From Euryarchaeota archaeon UBA501 (GTDB lineage: Archaea; Thermoplasmatota; Poseidoniia; Poseidoniales; Thalassarchaeaceae): a DNA stretch of 7,372 bases. Location of the stretch: NCBI GenBank assembly GCA_002505685.1, contig DAVT01000016.1:1-7372 (forward strand), read 5' to 3'. Position 1 is the first letter of the stretch. Each line of letters opens with the position of its first letter. Shown here in pieces: positions 1-5,015 of the stretch. Position numbers and translations under genes: made by a program. The notes beneath the pieces are model-generated. The model saw only the letters and a program-made list of their open reading frames with translations, did not search any database and had not been told where the DNA came from.

Positions 1-138
1 CACATCAGTGGTTCAGATGTTCTCAGCATGTTGCTGGCTTCCGAAGATCCGAATCTCTATGCTCGCCACAGTTTCATCTACGAAGATGCGACCGGAACTT
101 ACGAATCATTCCGTCCGGCTCTAACCTTGGTATATCGT
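1..138 (+). other. C-terminal end of a DNRLRE-like domain (gene A, first visible)
   Basis: The segment ends in FRPALTLVYR (109-138), the final beta strand seen in DNRLRE domains. Before it come S-M-L-L-A-S and H-S-F-I-Y-E-D, matching the usual late strands of that fold (hydrophobic strand, then a 'fysre'-like strand). Only about 46 residues are in view; the rest of the domain lies left of the window. Confidence 0.6.
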
Positions 139-3100
139 GCAGGTAACCAAGCCATGCCGGCAGCACCTACATGGGATACAAGATTGACAGCCAATGGGCC
201 ATTCACTGCTTGGGATTCGAGTTCATTGCGTCCAGCACCTGAGGACCCATTGTGGTCCACATGGACTCATCCCAGTGCAAGCACGATTGACTCTTGGCAA
301 ATTCAGCACTCGCCGAGTGAAAGATTCACGATGGATACATGGGTTTACGATTCAAGTGATTCTTCAACTTGGATCAACTCAACATTTGATTTGGCCAACC
401 TCACATTGTGGACTCCTGCCAGTGAAGCCCAAGGGGATCATTGGAATCATATGCGAATACGTGCCGTTCAGGATGGAGTTTACAGCAATTGGTCCACCAT
501 GTTCCAAGTTCGTGTTCCTGAAGAACAGGGAAGCGATGATGGGGCTGGGAACTTTACTGTCACAATGCAAAGAGGGGCAGTATTCGAAGACACAGGAATG
601 TTGCCATCGATGCCCGACAGTTATGTGACCTCAAACACCTTCGGTCAAACCACCAATTTTGGTTCATCGACATCTATGGCGATTGGACTTGACCCAGCAG
701 ACTCTGCCCACGACGCGGTTGGATTGATTTCCGTCGATTTGGCTGAATATCCATACCCTGCCACAATGTTACCGACTTCGGTTACGTTGCGCATGTATGT
801 TTCAGGCATTGCAGGAAGTGGTGCACATAGCATCGCCATATACGAATGTGCAGGATTCAGCGAATCAAACGTGACTTGGAATAACTACAATCCAAACACG
901 CAATGCAATGGAACTTCATCGTCCTCGATGACTTCAACCTCAACTAACACCGGTGTTTGGTATGAATGGGATGTCACCAACATTGCTCGAAATGCTTGGA
1001 CTGGAAGCGGAGTCATGAACATGGCTTTGCAAACCGGTTGGGCGGGTACTGTTTACTTCACCTCAGCAGAAGGGTCCAGTGATTATGCCCCACAGTTGGT
1101 AGTCGATTATGTCGACAATCCAAACAACGCGACATCGCCGGCTCAGGTGTCACTCTTATCTCCGGGGCACTTGGAAGTCGTCTACGATGTGGGCCAATAT
1201 ACATTGGATACAGATACACGTCCAATGCTAACTTGGAGTACGTTGAACGACGCCACTGGTTACATTCTAATCCTAAGCAATTCAACTGACACACTCACTT
1301 ACGAATCATGGGAGTCGAGTAGCAATTCTGGATTCACCCTAGGTGCATCATCCGCTACACCATCGACATGGACACCTGACTTTGATCTAGCAGTTGGAGA
1401 AATTTACACTTGGTCAGTACAGGCATTGAATAGCTCTGTACCAGGTCCACGTTCAGTACCATCTTCGTTTGGAATCGGCAATCCGGATATCACTGATGTA
1501 GGGAACCACGTTCACACAGTTGAAATCCAAGAGGGGTCCGATGTACCAGCTCTTGGCCATCTGCCGATTTGGGACACCTATCTAAACGAAGGCGATGCGA
1601 ATGCAGGACATGGTACTGAAAGTACAATTCACATTGGAACAGGTTGTGAATCAGTTGCAGCCAACCGATGTCATGCAATCTATCAAATCGACATGGGTCA
1701 AATGCCATTGGATCAAATGGCAGTCAATCCTCATTCTGCACAGTTGTCCATTTACGCCGACCAAATTAGCCAACTCAGTCTAGCCAATTACCTTGATTTG
1801 ACTGCTTACGCCGTTATCAATGCTAATTTTGATGAAAACAGTGCCACTTGGAATTCACCTTCTAGTGGATACAATTGGTCTGTGGCAGGAATGCAAGCAG
1901 GAGTTGATTACATTGCAACCCCACTAGATACTGTTCGAGTTATGAGTTCGTTCACTGGTGGGTGGCTGCACTTCGACGTCAGTGGAGCCATGACTACGAT
2001 GAATGGTACAATCACAGTTGTCATCATGGGGTCCACAAATGCCGGACATATGCTGCTTGATCTAAAGTCTAGCGAATCGGTCTCGTCAGACAAACCCAAG
2101 TTGCAGTTTAACTATACATTGGTTGATTCGATTAGTTTGACAGGACCATCTACAACCGATTCAGATACGGGGGTACAATTCAGTGGCTCATTGTTAGATG
2201 CAGCCGGCAACACTCTGGCAGGGGACGTAATTTGGTCCTGCACGGATGGAAGCATCGACGCGAGTGGATACTTCACTCCTGACCAAACAGGCGTGGTCAC
2301 AATTTCCGCCGGTTATGGTCAGGTCATTGAATCGGTCAACATCACGGTCACTGCAGGTTCACCAATTCAATTGGTTATCGTACCACTTGGAATCACGCTA
2401 ACTGCCGATGAAACCTTTACGCTCAACCAAATCAAGGTGATTGACTCCAACGGAAACGAGGTTCCAGGCCAAACCATCCATTTGGAGATTAGCAATGGTA
2501 CATTGTCCACCGGCTTGACGCTAACAACTCCAATTACAACCGATGTAACTTGGACACCATGGACTGCCGGTCAGCAATATCTGAATGCGACTTGGTCATC
2601 CCAACCAACCATCTCGGTTCCAATTACAGTTACAGTTGGTGCACCCAATTATTTCGAGATAGTCTCTGCTCCACACATTGAGGCAGGGAATACGACTGGA
2701 TTCGCCATTGACGTTTTCGATCAGCGAGGGAACCAGATGGATAGCAGCCTCGGTGGAGTTCTAACTTGGGGGGCAGACAATGGAGAGATGGACAATGCAT
2801 CCGGTGCATTTACTGGAGATCAAGTGGGCGACTGGAATGTATGGGTCGATAGCGACCTTGGGATATCTGGTAGCACCAGTATCGAGGTCACCTATGGAGA
2901 CATTGCTGAACTCGAGGTCACTGCTGTGGGTCCGAGCAACACCATCATTGTCACTAGTTCGGGAACCCTAGACAGCGTCTCCATGACTGCTGATGATAGT
3001 GTGTCCTTCTCCGTTGTGAGAATCGATGTTCGGGACAATCAAGAATCTGTGGATCTACCTCTATCAGGGTGGACATGGCTCAATGGTGAATTCCAGGCAG

Positions 3101-4863
3101 GTCCTCCATCGATTTGGGATGCAGCCAACCAAGGATCGTCTTGGGTGAAAGCATCTTTGGAAGGCTTTGAAGTTGTTATCCCAATGAGTGTCGCTCACGG
3201 ATTGCCAGTGTCTATTGAAGCTCAACCAGCAAACAATGACCCTGCCAATTTAGTCTTGGTAAGCGGTGATTCTGGACAATTAACCGCTAAGGTATTCGAT
3301 GCAGATGGAAATCAATGGAACGTAGAGGCCTCGGCTTGGACGACATTAGATCCACAAGCTTCTAGTTGGTTAACTCCCGATGGCATTAACGCTGAATTCG
3401 ACGCAACACTTGTGGGTAATTGGACCGTCAAGGTTCGGTATAATTACGAAGTCCCTGTTTTGGGAACCCAGCAAGTGGAGAATACAGTAACTTTCACAGT
3501 TTTACCTGGCGCACTTTATGAAATTACAACCGCACAGGATGCGAATATTTCTGCCGATGAAACCTATCAATTGAGCCCGGATGCTCGTGACTTCCATGGT
3601 AACGATTTACCGGAAGAAAACTTGCAATGGTTTGTGAAAGAATCATCACCTGGAGAAGAACCACTTAACTGCAATTCGGCATTATTGCCCAATTCGAATT
3701 GGACCGAAATTTCCATTGAAATGCGGGCTTCAAACTATGTTTGGGATGCAACAATTGTTGGTGAATACACAATTTGTGCGATTGGTGCCCAAGGAAAGAG
3801 TTCAGCATCTGTTGTGACCGTCACGGTCGGTGAAGTGGCTCACGTTTGGCACAAGGCTTACGCTTCAGGCGACGAATCAGGCGCAGCAATCAATTTGCAA
3901 TCAACCGAAATCATCGCAGATCCTGTAATCAATCCATTGGTTGAAATCTGGGTCATGGATGCGGATGGAAACGAATACCAAACCAGCGCAATTTCTTGGC
4001 AGAGTGCAACATCAGGATTTGTCACAGAACAACACATACGCGATGCCAATTCAAATCCACTACTGGAGATTGGAAATTACAGATTCTTTGGCAAGATAGA
4101 CCAAGCATATTCTCTCACATACAGTGCAGGCACATGCGGAACTTGCTCAGGAACTTGGAATATCACTGTGGCACATGGCCCACTGTCGAAGCTTTCAGCA
4201 GTTGCTAGCGCACCTGGCACATTAGAAGGCACATCTCTTGCGGTTGAGCAACAGGTGACAATATCGATTACAGTCGAAGGTTTTGATCAATTTGACAATC
4301 CAGTGCCTCTGACTCAGGATTTGCAAATTTTCATCCCAGAGGATAACGGTAATTTGAATCAGATCGGGTTGACTGGAGATGGAAAAACCACAGCGGATGT
4401 ATACATGCTGAATGAAGGTGAGAACTCAGTTCAAGCCTGCTCAGGTTCAGATGGAACAATCTGTGACGACCCGGTATCTGTTACAGTTGCTGGCACCGTC
4501 GGTGGTTTCTTTGAATCCAATTCTCCGTGGTCATGGATTGGCTTGGCTGCCATTGTCACTCTATTGCTTGGTGTTCTTGCAGTCATCGTAGTTCTGATGC
4601 GTCGAGGAGATAGTGATGATGAATACGATGATGATTACTATGAAGACGAATATGACGACATTCCATCGGCTGCACCATCAATACCAAGTGAATCCTATAC
4701 AGATACCGTTCCCGAAGAGGAATACAACACAACTGAGGAAGATGATGGTATTACAGTCGATGATGACGGAACCAAGTGGTATGAGGACGACGCCGGAACT
4801 TGGTGGTGTTTAGACCCCGGAATGGAAGATATTCCAGACAACTGGTATGAGTGGACCGAATAG
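1..4863 (+). CDS. Giant modular cell-surface protein (DNRLRE-like/FN3-like/Ig-like, single-pass membrane anchor), 5'-truncated
   Basis: The frame is open from the first base to a TAG at 4861-4863, giving 1620 residues; the true start lies outside the window, so the ATG at 28 is only an internal Met. Visible order: end of a DNRLRE-like domain (residues 1-46), FN3-like spacer (47-176), DNRLRE-like domain (184-370), FN3-like spacer (376-494), DNRLRE-like domain (503-705), about eight Ig-like modules (711-1497), one membrane helix (1512-1533), acidic tail (1534-1620). About twenty N-x-S/T sequons lie before the helix, and Arg-Arg follows it, so the bulk should be outside and the tail inside. The protein is probably a glycosylated stalk-like surface adhesin or cell-envelope protein; no catalytic motif was found. 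DNRLRE domains are known from secreted bacterial and archaeal proteins, some with carbohydrate binding, but the ligand here is unknown. Gene B, 80 bases downstream, shares the architecture. An S-layer-type structural role is the main alternative. Confidence 0.93.
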   Translation, partial: HISGSDVLSMLLASEDPNLYARHSFIYEDATGTYESFRPALTLVYRAGNQAMPAAPTWDTRLTANGPFTAWDSSSLRPAPEDPLWSTWTHPSASTIDSWQIQHSPSERFTMDTWVYDSSDSSTWINSTFDLANLTLWTPASEAQGDHWNHMRIRAVQDGVYSNWSTMFQVRVPEEQGSDDGAGNFTVTMQRGAVFEDTGMLPSMPDSYVTSNTFGQTTNFGSSTSMAIGLDPADSAHDAVGLISVDLAEYPYPATMLPTSVTLRMYVSGIAGSGAHSIAIYECAGFSESNVTWNNYNPNTQCNGTSSSSMTSTSTNTGVWYEWDVTNIARNAWTGSGVMNMALQTGWAGTVYFTSAEGSSDYAPQLVVDYVDNPNNATSPAQVSLLSPGHLEVVYDVGQYTLDTDTRPMLTWSTLNDATGYILILSNSTDTLTYESWESSSNSGFTLGASSATPSTWTPDFDLAVGEIYTWSVQALNSSVPGPRSVPSSFGIGNPDITDVGNHVHTVEIQEGSDVPALGHLPIWDTYLNEGDANAGHGTESTIHIGTGCESVAANRCHAIYQIDMGQMPLDQMAVNPHSAQLSIYADQISQLSLANYLDLTAYAVINANFDENSATWNSPSSGYNWSVAGMQAGVDYIATPLDTVRVMSSFTGGWLHFDVSGAMTTMNGTITVVIMGSTNAGHMLLDLKSSESVSSDKPKLQFNYTLVDSISLTGPSTTDSDTGVQFSGSLLDAAGNTLAGDVIWSCTDGSIDASGYFTPDQTGVVTISAGYGQVIESVNITVTAGSPIQLVIVPLGITLTADETFTLNQIKVIDSNGNEVPGQTIHLEISNGTLSTGLTLTTPITTDVTWTPWTAGQQYLNATWSSQPTISVPITVTVGAPNYFEIVSAPHIEAGNTTGFAIDVFDQRGNQMDSSLGGVLTWGADNGEMDNASGAFTGDQVGDWNVWVDSDLGISGSTSIEVTYGDIAELEVTAVGPSNTIIVTSSGTLDSVSMTADDSVSFSVVRIDVRDNQESVDLPLSGWTWLNGEFQAGPPSIWDAANQGSSWVKASLEGFEVVIPMSVAHGLPVSIEAQPANNDPANLVLVSGDSGQLTAKVFDADGNQWNVEASAWTTLDPQASSWLTPDGINAEFDATLVGNWTVKVRYNYEVPVLGTQQVENTVTFTVLPGALYEITTAQDANISADETYQLSPDARDFHGNDLPEENLQWFVKESSPGEEPLNCNSALLPNSNWTEISIEMRASNYVWDATIVGEYTICAIGAQGKSSASVVTVTVGEVAHVWHKAYASGDESGAAINLQSTEIIADPVINPLVEIWVMDADGNEYQTSAISWQSATSGFVTEQHIRDANSNPLLEIGNYRFFGKIDQAYSLTYSAGTCGTCSGTWNITVAHGPLSKLSAVASAPGTLEGTSLAVEQQVTISITVEGFDQFDNPVPLTQDLQIFIPEDNGNLNQIGLTGDGKTTADVYMLNEGENSVQACSGSDGTICDDPVSVTVAGTVGGFFESNSPWSWIGLAAIVTLLLGVLAVIVVLMRRGDSDDEYDDDYYEDEYDDIPSAAPSIPSESYTDTVPEEEYNTTEEDDGITVDDDGTKWYEDDAGTWWCLDPGMEDIPDNWYEWTE
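139..528 (+). other. FN3-like spacer domain 1 (gene A)
   Basis: About 130 residues between two DNRLRE-like domains, with a beta-sandwich pattern resembling fibronectin type III: a P-x-x-P-T-W opening, S-W-Q-I-Q-H (a 'sitW'-like strand), and R-I-R-A-V-Q-D-G-V-Y-S-N-W-S, close to the F-strand 'yrVrAvn..G.Ss.WS' signature, before a closing F-Q-V-R-V-P strand. Assigned by eye from pattern only; it is longer than a typical 90-residue FN3 domain and may hold an insertion. Confidence 0.5.
550..1110 (+). other. DNRLRE-like domain 2 (gene A)
   Basis: Clear DNRLRE-like landmarks: a TFGQTTNFGSS-type opening (a 'n.Gs..yG.s..l' pattern), P-T-S-V-T-L-R-M-Y-V as the central strand ('i.sAtLrLyv'), S-N-V-T-W-N-N, G-V-W-Y-E-W-D-V-T, and the pair V-Y-F-T-S-A-E-G / Y-A-P-Q-L-V-V-D-Y at the end (about 1051-1110). 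A Cys pair flanks the T-W-N-N motif (Y-E-C-A-G and N-T-Q-C-N) and could form a disulfide outside the cell. This is the best-conserved copy in the window. Confidence 0.82.
1126..1482 (+). other. FN3-like spacer domain 2 (gene A)
   Basis: About 119 residues in the same position relative to the DNRLRE-like domains as spacer 1. It contains a P-A-Q-V-S-L-L-S-P-G opening, P-M-L-T-W-S-T-L-N-D-A-T-G-Y-I-L-I-L ('p.ltW....a.gY.l.i'), and G-E-I-Y-T-W-S-V-Q-A-L-N-S, which fits the W-strand and the 'y.w.V.a.n' strand of FN3-like surface domains. Three sequons lie in or next to it. Confidence 0.6.
1507..2115 (+). other. DNRLRE-like domain 3 (gene A)
   Basis: Divergent but recognisable: D-T-Y-L-N-E near the start, A-I-Y-Q-I-D-M (equivalent of the 'lirFdl' strand), S-A-Q-L-S-I-Y-A ('sAtLrly'), N-S-A-T-W-N-S, W-L-H-F-D-V-S, and a last strand K-P-K-L-Q-F-N-Y ending at 2115. 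At about 200 residues it is slightly longer than copy 2. A Cys pair (G-C-E-S and N-R-C-H) sits in an insertion before the 'Y-Q-I-D-M' strand. It leads directly into the Ig-like array. Confidence 0.68.
2131..4491 (+). repeat. Array of about eight Ig-like modules (gene A)
   Basis: Eight modules of roughly 80-120 residues are marked by a recurring Asp-rich turn with D-x-x-G-N or a variant at 2197, 2443, 2719, 3034, 3298, 3589, 3958 and 4285. Most also show a strand before it with S/T-A-D-E/D (TADETFTL, TADDSVSF, SADETYQL), a Trp strand after it, and a closing V-x-V-x-x-G linker (for example VNITVTAG, VPITVTVG, VTFTVLPG). Module 1 has G-S-I-D-A-S-G-Y-F-T-P, a signature of bacterial Ig-like (Big/invasin-type) domains. 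Modules 4 and 8 have degenerate turns. The array probably forms a stiff rod holding the N-terminal DNRLRE-like part away from the membrane. Confidence 0.8.
4534..4599 (+). other. C-terminal transmembrane helix (gene A)
   Basis: Twenty-two uncharged residues from Trp-Ile-Gly-Leu through Val-Val-Leu-Met, followed at once by Arg-Arg and then a strongly acidic stretch. The positive residues after the helix put the long N-terminal part outside and the short tail inside. It is the only segment long and hydrophobic enough to span a membrane in the visible protein. There is no LPXTG-like or PGF-type sorting motif, so anchoring is by the helix itself. Confidence 0.92.
4600..4860 (+). other. Acidic cytoplasmic tail with terminal Trp/Tyr/Gly motif (gene A)
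   Basis: Eighty-seven residues after the membrane helix. The first part is an Asp/Glu/Tyr run (DEYDDDYYEDEYDD), then a Ser/Pro/Thr linker, then a second acidic patch. The last 33 residues (4762-4860) have D-D-G-T-K-W-Y-E-D-D-A-G-T-W-W, then L-D-P-G-M, then W-Y-E-W-T-E. This Trp/Gly spacing resembles small WW-like or DUF2510-like modules, and from memory similar endings are common in Marine Group II membrane proteins. A role in docking to cytoplasmic partners is only an inference. Confidence 0.75.
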
Positions 4864-4943
4864 GAAATCACTAGTTTGAGCCGTCCGCCGTAGGCGGACG
4901 GCTCGGGGTACCCTTCAAGAGATGTCTGTTGTGTCACGGTTTG
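4864..4943. other. 80-base intergenic spacer without a visible promoter
   Basis: It holds the hairpin and, right after it, the palindrome GGGTACCC (4906-4913). I see no TATA-like AT-rich box at the distance expected for an archaeal promoter and no clear Shine-Dalgarno sequence before the ATG at 4944. The genes may be co-transcribed through the hairpin, or gene B may use a weak promoter inside the end of gene A; the sequence alone does not decide. Confidence 0.5.
4878..4904 (+). terminator. Perfect 12-bp GC-rich hairpin between the two genes; possible terminator or processing element
   Basis: GAGCCGTCCGCC (4878-4889), a GTA loop (4890-4892) and GGCGGACGGCTC (4893-4904) form a perfect stem that starts 15 bases after the stop codon of gene A. 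Ten of twelve pairs are G-C, far above the surrounding composition. No T-run follows (next bases are GGGGTACCC), so it is not a classical intrinsic terminator and does not fit the T-rich archaeal type either. It may instead protect a 3' end, mark RNA processing, or be a genomic interspersed palindrome. Confidence 0.55.
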
Positions 4944-5015
4944 ATGCGAGTTGCCGCTTCGAGCAGGTGTCACGCGCTTCTCCTTGTGACTCTGCTTGTT
5001 TTCCAAGTGGCAGCA
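4944..5015 (+). other. Predicted Sec signal peptide of the downstream gene
   Basis: Residues 1-24 have a short n-region with two Arg (M-R-V-A-A-S-S-R), a hydrophobic core (LLLVTLLVF), and a V-A-A sequence at 22-24 that fits the -3/-1 rule for signal peptidase I. The polar, sequon-containing mature region starts soon after (NSS, NGT at residues 40-53). There is no twin-arginine motif and no lipobox. The cleavage point is an inference; the segment could also stay uncleaved as an N-terminal anchor. Confidence 0.75.

Noticed and set aside
28..30. ATG at 28 as the true start of gene A
   Set aside because: The frame is open back to base 1, the Met sits within a DNRLRE-like strand, and no signal peptide follows, although the protein must be exported.
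194..628. Plus-strand ORF of 144 residues in another frame
   Set aside because: It lies wholly inside gene A, whose frame carries coherent FN3-like and DNRLRE-like patterns; the alternative protein shows no domain or signal.
2131..4491. Repeats as a CRISPR array or DNA-level tandem repeat
   Set aside because: Periodicity is at the protein level only, with variable spacing and low nucleotide identity; there are no uniform repeats and spacers.
4906..4913. GGGTACCC palindrome as an operator
   Set aside because: Eight bases next to the hairpin can arise by chance, and there is no second copy or promoter nearby to give it meaning.
4878..4920. Canonical rho-independent terminator
   Set aside because: The stem is perfect but is followed by GGGGTACCC rather than a T-run; termination is kept only as one possibility.
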